This document shows positions 55,206 through 64,000 of a DNA stretch of 64,000 bases, piece after piece. The stretch's first letter is position 1; each line of letters opens with the position of its first letter. This DNA comes from Opitutaceae bacterium EW11 (lineage in GTDB: Bacteria > Verrucomicrobiota > Verrucomicrobiia > Opitutales > Opitutaceae). The stretch is from the NCBI GenBank assembly GCA_003054665.1, contig QAYY01000016.1, positions 1 through 64,000 of the forward strand, read 5' to 3'. The notes below the pieces were generated by a model that ran no database searches, had not been told where the DNA came from, and saw nothing but the letters and a program-made list of their open reading frames with translations. Both the position numbers and the translations under genes were made by a program.

Positions 55206-56678
55206 CTATTCCCCGCCGGGCCGCAGCTGGGGGAAGAGGATCACGTCGCGGATGCTCTCGGCTCCGGTGAGCAGGATGGCGAGGCGGTCGATGCCCACAC
55301 CCATGCCGCCGGCGGGAGGCATGCCGTGCTCGAGGGCGCGGAGAAAGTCCTCGTCGATGTTCTGTTTCTCCTCTCCGGCCTGCGCTTCGAACATCTGGCG
55401 CTGCACAAACGGGTCGTTCTGTTCCGAATACGCGGGTGCGACCTCCATGCCGCCGATGGTCAGCTCGAAAACGTCGATCGTCGTCGGGTCGTCCGGCGTG
55501 ATCTTGGCCAGCGGGCAGAGCTCCTTCGGCAGGTGCGTGACGAAGGTCGGCTGGATCAGCGTCGGCTCGATCTTCTTCGAGAAAATCTCGTTGGTCACCT
55601 CGAAGTCCTCCCAGCCGGGGTGGACCTGAAGGCCGAGCGCTTCGGCTTTGGCGATCTTCTCCGCCTTCGAGCGGCTAAACCAATCGACGTCGCCGGTGGC
55701 TTCGCGGATGAGATCCTTGTATTTCACTTCGCGCCATTGGCCGGCGAACTGGATCATCTGGCCCGTCGGGGCGTGCTTCACCTCCGTGGTCCCGAGAACG
55801 TCGCGGCAGAGCGAGGTCAGCAGATCCTGGATCAGCTTCATCATGCCGCGGTAGTCGCTGTACGCCTGATACACCTCGAGCATCGTGAACTCGGGATTAT
55901 GCCGGCGGGAGATGCCTTCGTTGCGGAAGTTGCGGCCGATCTCGAACACCCGGTCCCAGCCGGCGACGAGCATGCGCTTGAGATAAAGCTCGAGCGAGAT
56001 GCGGAGGAAGAAGTCGACGCCCAGCGCGTTGTGGTGCGTGACAAAAGGCTTGGCCGCGGCACCGCCGGCGACGTTCTGCAGCACCGGGGTCTCGACTTCG
56101 AGAAACTGCCGGTCTTCGAGGAACCGCCGGATGTACGAAACGATGCGCGTGCGTAGAAGCAGCCGCTTCCGCGACTCTTCGTTTACGATCAGGTCGAGAT
56201 AGCGCTGGCGGTACACCTGCTCCGCGTCGGTCAATCCGTGCCACTTCTCCGGAAGCGGGTGAAGCGCCTTGGAGACGAGCGTGTAGCGATCGACCCGGAC
56301 GGTGATTTCGCCGGACTTAGTCTTAAACAGCGTGCCCTCGGCGCCGATGATGTCGCCGAGATCGAGCTTCTTGAAAGCCACGTAAGCCTCCTCGCCGACG
56401 ACATCCTTCTTCAGATACAGCTGGATGACGCCCTGCTGGTCGAGGATCTTGACGAACTGGCTTTTGCCCATGTCGCGAATCACGACGAGGCGCCCGGCCA
56501 CCCCGACGGTCACGGTGTTGTCCTGCCCATCGACGTGCGCTTTGATCGCGTCGCCGGAGAAATGGGTGGTCGGGAAGTTGGCCCGAAATGGGTCTTGGCC
56601 GGCCGCCCGCAGGTCCTGCAGCTTCTTCAGCCGCACGGCGTACTGGTCGTGCGAAATGTCGGTCGGAATGTCGCTCAT
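55206..56678 (-). CDS. lysS: lysyl-tRNA synthetase (class II)
   Basis: The 490-residue protein from ATG 56678 has an OB-fold anticodon-binding domain (TVTVGVAGRLVVIRDMGKSQF). Class II motifs follow: motif 1 region around SYIRRFLEDRQFLEVETPVLQ, motif 2 FRNEGISRRHNPEFTMLEVYQAY and motif 3 GMGVGIDRLAILLTG. It charges tRNA-Lys. The start is chosen because residues before MSDIPTDI are out of character. It precedes the Lol genes on the same strand and is separated from them by a repeat element. Confidence 0.95.
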   Translation of the reverse strand: MSDIPTDISHDQYAVRLKKLQDLRAAGQDPFRANFPTTHFSGDAIKAHVDGQDNTVTVGVAGRLVVIRDMGKSQFVKILDQQGVIQLYLKKDVVGEEAYVAFKKLDLGDIIGAEGTLFKTKSGEITVRVDRYTLVSKALHPLPEKWHGLTDAEQVYRQRYLDLIVNEESRKRLLLRTRIVSYIRRFLEDRQFLEVETPVLQNVAGGAAAKPFVTHHNALGVDFFLRISLELYLKRMLVAGWDRVFEIGRNFRNEGISRRHNPEFTMLEVYQAYSDYRGMMKLIQDLLTSLCRDVLGTTEVKHAPTGQMIQFAGQWREVKYKDLIREATGDVDWFSRSKAEKIAKAEALGLQVHPGWEDFEVTNEIFSKKIEPTLIQPTFVTHLPKELCPLAKITPDDPTTIDVFELTIGGMEVAPAYSEQNDPFVQRQMFEAQAGEEKQNIDEDFLRALEHGMPPAGGMGVGIDRLAILLTGAESIRDVILFPQLRPGGE

Positions 56679-56752
56679 GGAACCGGCGACGGTGGCGTCC
56701 TCCGAGCCGTTGCGCAAACGGAAAGTCGCGCCGGCCACCTCCCCTGCCCTGG

Positions 56753-57334
56753 TCAGCGCATCAGACCCCGGTAGGTGTAGTAAGCGAGCGCACAGAAAGT
56801 CAGTCCAAGCAGAGCCGACCACCGAGCGACGACCAACGAACCGTCAAGAAACGAGGCGGCCAGGTCGGCGAGTGTGACAAACGCTAGGAACACCAGCACC
56901 TCGCGAAGCGCGCCGAACGCCCGGCCGAGGTACCAGATATCGATCAGCCGTGCGGTCTTGCTCCTCTCGTGCTGGCGTGCGGTCTCAAGCTGGGCTGCCG
57001 CTACCCGTGCGGAAGAACTCGGCGAGCGCGAGGGAGCCATCGGCGGGGCCGACTCTGCCAAAAGCCCCGAGTTGTGGAAGGTGAACTCCGATGCCGTCGG
57101 TTTCAACCGATGCCACACCGGGTGCTCGGTGATGCGGCGCCAGTCTTCCGTATCGATAGGCGAAAGCAGCGAGGTCGAGTCGATCAGCCCGACTTCCAGC
57201 AGAGATTGAAGCCCGGCGAAACCGACCGGACCGCGAATATGGCCATCGACCGTGCGCACACACCACGGCTTCGACTCCAGCCCCGCCGGGTCCATGCGCA
57301 GCCTGAGGGGACGTCTCGGAGTCGGACTGTTCAT
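56753..57334 (-). CDS. GYF-like domain membrane protein
   Basis: The 193-residue protein has an N-terminal GYF_2-like domain (PWCVRTVDGHIRGPVGFAGLQ ... DTEDWRRITEHPVW, a domain often found at the N-terminus of bacterial membrane proteins of unknown function). A Ser/Pro/Ala-rich middle follows, with two hydrophobic segments near the C-terminus (about 140-185). No enzyme motif is seen. It starts in an ATGA overlap with the upstream gene (57331-57334), so the two are coupled. Confidence 0.7.
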   Translation of the reverse strand: MNSPTPRRPLRLRMDPAGLESKPWCVRTVDGHIRGPVGFAGLQSLLEVGLIDSTSLLSPIDTEDWRRITEHPVWHRLKPTASEFTFHNSGLLAESAPPMAPSRSPSSSARVAAAQLETARQHERSKTARLIDIWYLGRAFGALREVLVFLAFVTLADLAASFLDGSLVVARWSALLGLTFCALAYYTYRGLMR

Positions 57335-57825
57335 GCACGAGCTCTCGCGTCGGCAAACCGTTCAACGGCCGTGAGGATGACGATGCCGAGAGAGAGCCCC
57401 GCCAGCGTGACCAGGATTCCACTACGTTCGCGAATCGCGGCGACACGGGCGGTTCCCCGTCCGCGAGCCGCCCGGTCCGATTGGGACGGGCCGGCATTCC
57501 AGAACCGATAGACCCGATGCCAAGTCGACTTCAGCTCGCCGACAAAAACGTTCCCCGTTGCGAGGCCTGCTTTGCTCGCGACCGCTCGGTTTGCCGAAGC
57601 CGCAGAGCGCTCCTGCACGTACTGCGTTTCGGCTTCATTGCCGGACAGGACCGTATCCGCGGCGTCGACGCGCTCCCGGAATCGGGCAACGGCGCTCGGG
57701 TTCGTGGCAAAGTCCCCTCCGGTCATCCTCACGGGTCCCTGAGCCAGAGGAAGGTCACTGAAGAAATAGGCCGTCAGCAGCATCAGTGCTGCGGACGCGA
57801 ACAGTATGCGCAGTAGTCGTTTCAT
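57331..57825 (-). CDS. two-helix membrane protein of unknown function
   Basis: The 164-residue protein from ATG 57825 has an N-terminal membrane helix (LLRILFASAALMLLTAYFF), a polar middle of about 110 residues rich in Ala, Arg and Glu, and a second helix near the end (SGILVTLAGLSLGIVILTAV). I recognise no family. It is the first gene of a two-gene overlapping unit with the GYF-like protein, and the two may work together. Confidence 0.6.
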   Translation of the reverse strand: MKRLLRILFASAALMLLTAYFFSDLPLAQGPVRMTGGDFATNPSAVARFRERVDAADTVLSGNEAETQYVQERSAASANRAVASKAGLATGNVFVGELKSTWHRVYRFWNAGPSQSDRAARGRGTARVAAIRERSGILVTLAGLSLGIVILTAVERFADARARA

Positions 57826-57937
57826 CCCGCCGGTAGAACCGGGCGGCGACCAGACCACTAAACGATTACCACCACAACGCCAATTTACGGCCGCTGTGGT
57901 GCTTGCAGGGATACCACTACAAAGCCACGCTTCGCCC

Positions 57938-59188
57938 ATGGATGCACTCCTCACCGCCGTCGTCGTCAGCGCGTGTTTGGGCGCGCTGATCGGCCTCATT
58001 CGGCAGTGGAGCGAACAGCGCAGCGCAGCTCAGGCGGATTTCGGCGGCGTGCGGACCTTCACGCTCTGGGGACTGATCGGCTGTGTCGGCAGCTACGTCA
58101 GCCAGAACCATCTCTCGGCGATGCTTCCGGTGGCGCTGGTGCTGATCGCGGCACAGTTCATTGCGGTGAACCTCCGCGAGACGCGCGAAGGTCGGCCGGG
58201 CAACACGTCGTTTGCGGCGATGCTGCTCACCTGCCTCGTCGGTGCGCTCGTCCAATGGGGTCAGATGCAGGCGGCCGCGCTGCTGGCCGCGCTCACCATG
58301 GTGACTTTGGGCAGCAAAAAACCGCTGCACGCGTGGACGCTGAATTTCACCCAGGACGACATCCGCGCGACGCTGCAGTTTGCCGCCATCACGGGCGTCA
58401 TCCTCCCGCTCGTGCCCAATCGCTCGATGGGACCGTACGAGGCGTTCAATCCGTTTTCGACGTGGCTCATGGTCGTTCTGATCTCCGGCATCGGCTTCGC
58501 CGGGTACATCCTGATGCGACTGCTCGGGACGCAGGCCGGCATCACGCTGACCGGCATCGCCGGCGGTCTCGCATCGAGCACGGCGACCACGCTGACCTTC
58601 AGCCGGCGCAGCAAGGAAGACCCCGACCGCGCCCGCAGCTACGCCCTGGCCGTCGTCCTGGCCTGCACGATCATGCCGGCGCGCGTGCTGTTCGTCGTCG
58701 GCTTGATCAATCAGGAGCTCTTCCGGTCGCTCCTCCTGCCGATTGCGGCCACGGCCGTTCCCGGTCTCATCTACTCGGGCTGGAACTGGTACGCGCAGCG
58801 AAAAACGGAGGGCTCGGTGGACACGCCGGACCTCAGGAATCCGCTCAGCCTCAAGACCGCGGTGAAGTTCGCCGTGCTCTACGCGATCTTCGCCTTCCTC
58901 GTGAAGGCCGCGACCCAGACGTCCTGGAAGGATAGCCTGCTGCCGCTCAGTTTCCTCTCGGGCCTGACGGATATGGACGCGATCGCTCTGTTGATGGCGA
59001 ACAGCCTTCGCGAGCACACGGTGGTCGTGAAACTCGCGACGGAAGCGGTCATCACCGGCGCGATCGGGAGCGCGGTGGCCAAAGGCGGCATGGCCGTGGT
59101 CCTCGGCGCAGGCGCGGTCCGTTCCCACGTCGGTATCGTTCTCGGGGCTACGATCGCAGTCGGCGTCGCAGCGCTCATGTGGGTGTAG
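57938..59188 (+). CDS. MgtC/SapB plus DUF4010 membrane protein
   Basis: The 416-residue integral membrane protein has about ten to twelve hydrophobic segments. The N-terminal third is MgtC-like (LGALIGLIRQWSEQR, FGGVRTFTLWGLIGCVGSYV). The rest matches DUF4010, with TGIAGGLASSTATTLTFSRRSK as its most conserved stretch and GLTDMDAIALLMAN near the end. MgtC proteins bind or inhibit transport ATPases under Mg limitation; the role of this longer form is unknown. It is divergent from the two-gene unit before it. Confidence 0.85.
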   Translation: MDALLTAVVVSACLGALIGLIRQWSEQRSAAQADFGGVRTFTLWGLIGCVGSYVSQNHLSAMLPVALVLIAAQFIAVNLRETREGRPGNTSFAAMLLTCLVGALVQWGQMQAAALLAALTMVTLGSKKPLHAWTLNFTQDDIRATLQFAAITGVILPLVPNRSMGPYEAFNPFSTWLMVVLISGIGFAGYILMRLLGTQAGITLTGIAGGLASSTATTLTFSRRSKEDPDRARSYALAVVLACTIMPARVLFVVGLINQELFRSLLLPIAATAVPGLIYSGWNWYAQRKTEGSVDTPDLRNPLSLKTAVKFAVLYAIFAFLVKAATQTSWKDSLLPLSFLSGLTDMDAIALLMANSLREHTVVVKLATEAVITGAIGSAVAKGGMAVVLGAGAVRSHVGIVLGATIAVGVAALMWV

Positions 59189-59258
59189 GGCCGGTCCGGA
59201 AACAGCCGGGCGGGCGCACATCGCTTGACCCGTTCAGCGGATGCCGTTCCTTGGCCCC

Positions 59259-59954
59259 ATGCAGAGCAAGCCGACTGCCGCACCTCCCAGCGCCACGCTC
59301 GATTGGGGTCGCACGCGCTACGAGGGCGCCTGGAGAGCCCAGGAAGACCTGGTCGCAAAGCGCATCGCGGAAGAGATCGGGGACACGTTGGTGTTCACCG
59401 AGCATGAGCCGGTTTTCACCATCGGCCTCCGCAGCGGCGCCGACGCTCACCTCGTCTGGACGCCCGCCCAACTCGCGGCGCAAGGAGTGGAAGTCGTGAA
59501 AACCAACCGAGGCGGCGACATCACCTATCACGGCCCGGGGCAGATCGTCGGCTATCCCATCGTGAGCCTCGCGCCGCACAAGGATCTGCACGCCTATCTC
59601 CGCTTCCTCGAGCAGGTGCTGATCAACACCGTCGGGAGCCTTGGCCTCGCCGCGGACCGCCGCCCCGGCAAAACGGGAATCTGGCTCGGCCCGCGCAAGA
59701 TCGCGGCCATCGGCGTCGCGGTGCGCCGCTGGGTGACGTACCATGGTTTCGCGCTCAACGTGAACACGCACCTGCCCCATTTCCAGGGCATCGTCCCCTG
59801 CGGGATCCAGCCGACCGATGGCACCGTGACGTCGCTCAAGGCGGAGCTCGGACGCGAAATCGACTTGGGCGAAGTGAAGGAGCTGCTGGGGAAAGAATTC
59901 TGGACGCGGCTTCCTGAGTTCCTGAACGCCGGCCCTCGCGTTTCCGACGCCTGA
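59259..59954 (+). CDS. lipB: octanoyltransferase LipB
   Basis: With ATG 59259 the protein has 231 residues. It has RGGDITYHGPGQIVGYPI, KTGIWLGPRKIAAIGVAV with the catalytic Lys, and IVPCGIQ with the catalytic Cys. LipB moves an octanoyl group from acyl carrier protein onto lipoyl domains such as that of SucB. An ATG six codons upstream is an alternative start. lipA follows 183 bp downstream in the same direction. Confidence 0.94.
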   Translation: MQSKPTAAPPSATLDWGRTRYEGAWRAQEDLVAKRIAEEIGDTLVFTEHEPVFTIGLRSGADAHLVWTPAQLAAQGVEVVKTNRGGDITYHGPGQIVGYPIVSLAPHKDLHAYLRFLEQVLINTVGSLGLAADRRPGKTGIWLGPRKIAAIGVAVRRWVTYHGFALNVNTHLPHFQGIVPCGIQPTDGTVTSLKAELGREIDLGEVKELLGKEFWTRLPEFLNAGPRVSDA

Positions 59955-60137
59955 TCGGAACGACCGACCAAAACAATCTCCTCAGGAGCTCCATGCTCGT
60001 TGCAGAGCCGACTGTTCCTCCGAAGGTTGCATGATTTCTTCAGGGGCAGTCGCTTCGGGCCGGGCTCCGTTCTTTCCGCCAAAAGCCGGGATTCAGGGTT
60101 TCATTTCCGGTCTGAATTCGTTTTGTTAACCGACTCC

Positions 60138-61034
60138 ATGGACACGACGCGCAAACCTTCCTGGCTTCGAGCCAAGCTGCCTTCCGGCCCCGGCTACACC
60201 GCCGTTCGGAAGCTGGTGGACAACCATCAGCTCCACACGGTGTGTCAGAGCGCCCAGTGTCCCAATCTCGGCGAATGCTGGTCGCGGGGCACCGCGACGC
60301 TGATGATCCTCGGAAACATCTGCACGCGGTCGTGCAACTTCTGCGCGATCCAGACCGGTCGTCCGACGGAGCTCGATCTCGGCGAGCCGGCCCGCGTCGC
60401 GGAGGCGGTCGCCACGATGCAGCTGCGCCATTGCGTGATCACCAGCGTCTGCCGCGACGAGCTGGCCGACGGCGGCGCCAGTGTCTGGGCGGCGACTATC
60501 CGCGCCATCCGTCACCGCAGTCCGAATACGGCGATCGAGGTGCTGACGGGCGATTTCAACGGCCGCACCGAAGACATCGACACCGTGCTCGCGGCCAAAC
60601 CCGACATTTTCAACCACAACGTCGAGACCGTGGAGCGGCTGCAAAAGCCGGTGCGGGTCCGGGCGCGTTACGACCGCAGCCGCTCCGTGCTTCGCCATGC
60701 CAAGAGCCGCGGCTTCACCACCAAGACCGGCCTGATGCTCGGCCTCGGCGAGGAGCAGGCGGAGGTCGAGCAGACGCTGCGCGATCTCGCCTCCGACAAG
60801 GTCGACATCGTGACGATCGGCCAGTACCTCCAGCCCACTCCCCAGCACTGGCCGGTGAAACGGTGGGCGCCGCCGGAGGAGTTTCAGCACTGGAAGGAGT
60901 TCGGCCTCAGCCTGGGCATCGGCGTGATCGAGAGCGGAGCGCTCGTGCGTTCGAGCTACCACGCGGACGAGCAATCGAAGAAGTACACGGGTGTCGAACA
61001 CCTGAATACGAACAACGCGCTGGCTAGCGCGTAG
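60138..61034 (+). CDS. lipA: lipoyl synthase
   Basis: The 298-residue radical SAM enzyme has the auxiliary cluster CQSAQCPNLGECW and the radical SAM triad CTRSCNFC. VRSSYHADEQ near the end gives the C-terminal Ser ligand. It inserts two sulfurs into the octanoyl group made by LipB. ATG 60138 is chosen over an upstream in-frame ATG at 60000, whose extension is not conserved in character. About 160 bp with no gene follow before amn. Confidence 0.95.
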   Translation: MDTTRKPSWLRAKLPSGPGYTAVRKLVDNHQLHTVCQSAQCPNLGECWSRGTATLMILGNICTRSCNFCAIQTGRPTELDLGEPARVAEAVATMQLRHCVITSVCRDELADGGASVWAATIRAIRHRSPNTAIEVLTGDFNGRTEDIDTVLAAKPDIFNHNVETVERLQKPVRVRARYDRSRSVLRHAKSRGFTTKTGLMLGLGEEQAEVEQTLRDLASDKVDIVTIGQYLQPTPQHWPVKRWAPPEEFQHWKEFGLSLGIGVIESGALVRSSYHADEQSKKYTGVEHLNTNNALASA

Positions 61035-61197
61035 CCGCGGCGCGACGGCGCCGCGCTGTAGTTGGTGGAGGATGCTCGTTCAGCCTCTCGCAGGAGCGGC
61101 TGCGCATTCCTGGCGACAACCGGCTCGCTTGTCCGGGGCGCAGCTGCGGCAACAACATCCGTCTGGCCATGCGGCCGGCTCCGACTTATGCCGGTTC

Positions 61198-61968
61198 ATG
61201 AAAACCCGGCGTGAAATCGTCGAAAACTGGCTGCCGCGTTACACGGGCGTGCCGTTGAAGGAATTCGGCGACTACATCCTCCTCACGAACTTTCACCGCT
61301 ACGTGGTGCTTTTCGCCAAGTGGCATAAGGTCAAGGTGCACGGGGTCGGCAAGCCGATGACCAGCGCGACTGCGGGCCGTATCACGATCATCAATTTCGG
61401 CATGGGCAGCGCGTCGGCCGCCACCGTGATGGACCTGCTCAGCGCGATACATCCCAAGGCGGTCCTTTTCCTCGGCAAATGCGGGGGCATCAAACACCGT
61501 GCGGAGATCGGCGACCTCATTCTGCCCATCGCCGCCATCCGCGGCGACGGTACGAGCAACGATTATTTTCCGCCGGAGGTGCCCGCGCTCCCGGCGTTCG
61601 CGCTGCAGAAGGCGATCTCGACCACGATCCGCGATTACGCCCGCGACTACTGGACCGGCACGGTCTACACGACCAACCGCCGCGTGTGGGAACACGACGA
61701 GGATTTCAAAAAGTACCTGCAGAAGATCCGAGCGATGTGTGTCGATATGGAGACCGCCACGATCTTCATGACCGGTTTCTTCAACGAGATTTCGACCGGT
61801 GCGCTTCTGCTCGTGAGCGATCAGCCGATGCTCCCCGAAGGAGTGAAGACCGCCGAGAGCGACAAGCTCGTCGACCAGAACTATGTCGACGACCACCTTC
61901 GCATCGGCATCGACGCCTTGAAGCAGCTCATCAACAGGGGCGTCACGGTAAAACACCTGAGGTTCTGA
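61198..61968 (+). CDS. AMP nucleosidase (short form)
   Basis: The 256-residue nucleoside-phosphorylase-fold protein has FGMGSASAATVMDLLSA, VLFLGKCGGIKHRAEIGD, and the base/ribose-binding RAMCVDMETATIF and LLLVSDQPM. This short form (about 256 residues) matches AMP nucleosidase of Bacteroidota and related groups. It cleaves AMP to adenine and ribose 5-phosphate, balancing adenylates. The stop overlaps the next ATG (TGATG at 61966-61970). Confidence 0.85.
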   Translation: MKTRREIVENWLPRYTGVPLKEFGDYILLTNFHRYVVLFAKWHKVKVHGVGKPMTSATAGRITIINFGMGSASAATVMDLLSAIHPKAVLFLGKCGGIKHRAEIGDLILPIAAIRGDGTSNDYFPPEVPALPAFALQKAISTTIRDYARDYWTGTVYTTNRRVWEHDEDFKKYLQKIRAMCVDMETATIFMTGFFNEISTGALLLVSDQPMLPEGVKTAESDKLVDQNYVDDHLRIGIDALKQLINRGVTVKHLRF

Positions 61969-62816
61969 TGGATTTGAGGCCGACCGACGCCACCGCCAAA
62001 GCTCCTTCCGCCGGAACGCCGGCCGGCCGTGCGTATCCTTTTCCTCCCTACCCTTACCGGCTGACCAAGGGCTTGACCGTCTGGCTGGCGTTCAAGGCGT
62101 GTGCGTTCGCGCTCTTCGCGATGGGAAACATCCTCGGCGGCGTGCTGGCGTTCTTCGTCTGGGACCCGTGGTTGCTCTGGAACATCCTCGGGCCCGCCTC
62201 GCGAGGCTTCGGCCCGGTGGCTTCGCGTTTCCGCACGAAAGAGCGCGAGGTGTGGCTCACAATCGACGACGGCCCGGATCCGGCCACCACGCCGAGAATC
62301 CTGGAGTTGCTCGACGCGCACTCGGCCAAGGCGACGTTTTTCGTCATCGGAGATCAAGTGAACCGCCACCCGGAGCTCGCCGCGGAAATTGTCCGCCGAG
62401 GGCACCAACTCGCCAACCACTCCGCCAGCCACCCGTGCGGCAGCTTCTGGAGCGCCGGCCCGGCCCGGCTGGGGCGCGAGATCGACCGCTGCACCGACGC
62501 GATCGTCCAGGCCGGCGCGCCGGCACCCGCGTTTTTTCGCGCCCCCGTCGGGATCAAGACGCCGTTCCTGCATCCTCAGCTCGCCAAGCGCGGGATGCTG
62601 CTCCTCGCCTGGAGCGCCCGCGGCTACGATTCTCTCCTCAGCACCGATCTCGCCGTCCGACGCATCGTGGCGGGCATCGAGCCCGGCGCCATCGTCCTGT
62701 TGCACGACGGCCGCAACGACATCGGACGGGCCGCCGTGGTCGAACGCGTGCTCGACCATCTGGCGCGCACGGGCTTCCGCGCTGTCATTCCGCCCAGGGA
62801 TAGTCTCTGCGTCTGA
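61968..62816 (+). CDS. membrane-anchored polysaccharide deacetylase (NodB domain)
   Basis: The 282-residue protein has a membrane anchor at about residues 34-70. A NodB domain follows with motif 1 WLTIDDGPDP, motif 2 HQLANHSASHP (the metal-binding His pair), motif 3 FFRAPVG, and motif 5 IVLLHDGRND. It would remove N- or O-acetyl groups from a cell-surface polymer such as peptidoglycan or chitooligosaccharide. It is translationally coupled to the AMP nucleosidase. Confidence 0.88.
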   Translation: MDLRPTDATAKAPSAGTPAGRAYPFPPYPYRLTKGLTVWLAFKACAFALFAMGNILGGVLAFFVWDPWLLWNILGPASRGFGPVASRFRTKEREVWLTIDDGPDPATTPRILELLDAHSAKATFFVIGDQVNRHPELAAEIVRRGHQLANHSASHPCGSFWSAGPARLGREIDRCTDAIVQAGAPAPAFFRAPVGIKTPFLHPQLAKRGMLLLAWSARGYDSLLSTDLAVRRIVAGIEPGAIVLLHDGRNDIGRAAVVERVLDHLARTGFRAVIPPRDSLCV

Positions 62817-62879
62817 GTAATGCGGACGGCGGAGGCTGGAGCGCGAAGGCGGCAGGGCAGCGTTCGGCGGAGGCGACGC

Positions 62880-64000
62880 TCAGCGGCGGCTCTCCACACT
62901 TCGGAGAGCCCGGAGAGAAACGACCACGCTTGAACCGACCATGAGCAACGCCGCGACAACCGGGTGCAGCACGCCGGCGGCGGCCAACGCCATGCCGAGG
63001 ATGTTGTATCCAGCGGCGAAGAGCAGATTGGTGTGAATGCTGCGGCGGGTCTGACGCGCGACTCGGACCGCTACGGGCAGCACGCGAAGGTCGTCGCCCA
63101 CCACCACCGCCATCGCCGAAGCGCGAGCCAGGTCCGTACCGGATCGCAGCGCGATCCCCGCGTCGCAGACGCTCAGCGCGGCGGCGTCGTTGATGCCGTC
63201 GCCGGCGAATCCGACGGAGGCCCCCGTCCGGCTCAGTTCTTCGATCCGCATCTTCTTTTCGTGAGGCGTCAGTCCCGAGCGAACTGCCACGGGCCGGACA
63301 AGGCCCAGCGAGTTCACCAAGCCCGACAGCGCTTCCTCCGCCCGGGGATCGCCGCTCAGCACCTCGACGCGAAGGCCGAGGGTGCCGAGTTCCTGAAGCG
63401 TTTCGCGCCATCCCTCGCGCCAGTGTTCGGAAACTTCGATGGAGGCGGCGAACACTCCGTCGACAAAAACAGAAACCGACTTGGCGCCGGCCTCCTTCGT
63501 TGTCGACGTCTCTCGTCCCTCCGCAGGCATCAGCGCGTTCTCGCCCACGCGCAGTTCGCACCGGCCGCCGTGCTCGGTGCCGACTCGGGCGATCACGCCG
63601 AGTCCGGGTACGATCTGCCGGTCCGAGATCGGGGGAAGCGCACCGGTGTATCCACGAACCAATGCCGAAGCCACGGGGTGTTTCAGGCCGGTTTCAATCG
63701 CCGCCACCGCTCCTGCGAGCCAGCCTTCGCGGCCGGAAAACTCCGGGGCCACCGTCCATCCCTTCACCTCGAGGGAGTCGCCGGAAAGCGTGCCGGTTTT
63801 GTCGAGGCACATCGTGTCGCACTTCGCCAGGCGATCCAGGAAATCGCCGGTGCGCGCGATAAGGCCGTACTGGGCGAGGCGGGCGAGACCGCCCCACACC
63901 GCGACGGGCGTCGCCAATCCCATCGCACAAGGGCACGCCACGAGGAGCACGGCCATGGCGTTGAAGAGCGCCCGCTCCCAGGGGGCAACCGCGATCCAGC
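62880..64000 (-). CDS. Cu+ P-type ATPase, C-terminal part (5' end beyond window)
   Basis: The gene is cut by the right window edge. The visible 372 codons begin WIAVAPWERALFNAM and cover the metal-binding ACPCAMGLATP in helix 6, the phosphorylated DKTGTLS, the nucleotide-binding KHPVASALV, and GDGINDAAAL, ending with two membrane helices. The CPC motif indicates Cu+ (P1B-1) export, either for resistance (CopA) or for delivery to cbb3 oxidase (CcoI/FixI type). The 5' genes that would decide are outside the window. Confidence 0.92.
   Translation of the reverse strand, partial: WIAVAPWERALFNAMAVLLVACPCAMGLATPVAVWGGLARLAQYGLIARTGDFLDRLAKCDTMCLDKTGTLSGDSLEVKGWTVAPEFSGREGWLAGAVAAIETGLKHPVASALVRGYTGALPPISDRQIVPGLGVIARVGTEHGGRCELRVGENALMPAEGRETSTTKEAGAKSVSVFVDGVFAASIEVSEHWREGWRETLQELGTLGLRVEVLSGDPRAEEALSGLVNSLGLVRPVAVRSGLTPHEKKMRIEELSRTGASVGFAGDGINDAAALSVCDAGIALRSGTDLARASAMAVVVGDDLRVLPVAVRVARQTRRSIHTNLLFAAGYNILGMALAAAGVLHPVVAALLMVGSSVVVSLRALRSVESRR

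Noticed and set aside
61035-61197. Possible fourth inverted-repeat element before the AMP nucleosidase (TGTAGTTGGTGG)
   Set aside because: It resembles the TTGG-unit arm, but no complementary arm was found in the gap.

Overview
The window is high-GC, densely coded bacterial chromosome. The best guess for the host is an anaerobic or facultative diazotroph of the Verrucomicrobiota, probably Opitutales/Opitutaceae. This is inferred from the gene mix: GH29 fucosidase and sialate O-acetylesterase, Lol/LpxB envelope genes, PEGA/TonB proteins, a cluster III (Clostridium/Chlorobium-like) Mo-nitrogenase, and intergenic inverted-repeat elements. No rRNA is present to confirm it.

Layout. 1-3462: polysaccharide-degradation genes facing each other. 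3463-4690: a gene-poor stretch, then a two-gene cassette lying between tRNA-Pro(GGG) and a 16-bp copy of that tRNA's 3' end. 4875-10706: housekeeping and small genes (universal stress protein, Nudix, LOG, gluQRS-mogA, tautomerase, MazG-like, Hsp20, a 66-aa orphan). 10980-27674: a nitrogen-fixation island. nifA-modABC run as an overlapping operon, draG-draT are divergent, then nifH-D-K-GNAT-nifE-N-B, two ferredoxins and nifV follow. 27713-34132: a SUI1-like factor and the 2-oxoglutarate dehydrogenase operon sucA-sucB-lpd. 34251-36949: a TonB-like protein and a UxaE-like epimerase. 37196-43459: two very large divergent genes, a pseudo-receiver/coiled-coil protein and a membrane-spanning PEGA/TonB protein with a possibly actin-like N-terminus. 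43514-50837: small signalling, metabolic and haem genes ending in hemX-hemA. 50893-57825 (minus strand): lpxB, a Gfo/Idh oxidoreductase, lolD, lolC/E, lysS and two small membrane genes. 57938-64000: an MgtC/DUF4010 protein, lipB, lipA, AMP nucleosidase, a polysaccharide deacetylase and the 3' part of a Cu+ P-type ATPase.

How the genes work together. NifA would drive a sigma-54-type nif promoter, and its gene is translationally coupled to the molybdate importer that feeds cofactor synthesis. NifB, NifE, NifN and NifV build FeMo-co, NifHDK is the enzyme, and the two ferredoxins are plausible electron donors. DraT/DraG would switch NifH off and on at its conserved Arg97. The PII-like nifI genes that normally sit between nifH and nifD in cluster III operons are absent, so the control logic looks hybrid.

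The most unusual items are: a Cys-rich GNAT acetyltransferase coupled to nifE; a palindromic repeat inserted in frame inside nifN; related inverted-repeat elements inside the nif operon and elsewhere; the tRNA-bounded mini-cassette; and the AglZ/FrzS-like coiled-coil gene divergent from the multi-domain PEGA/TonB gene.
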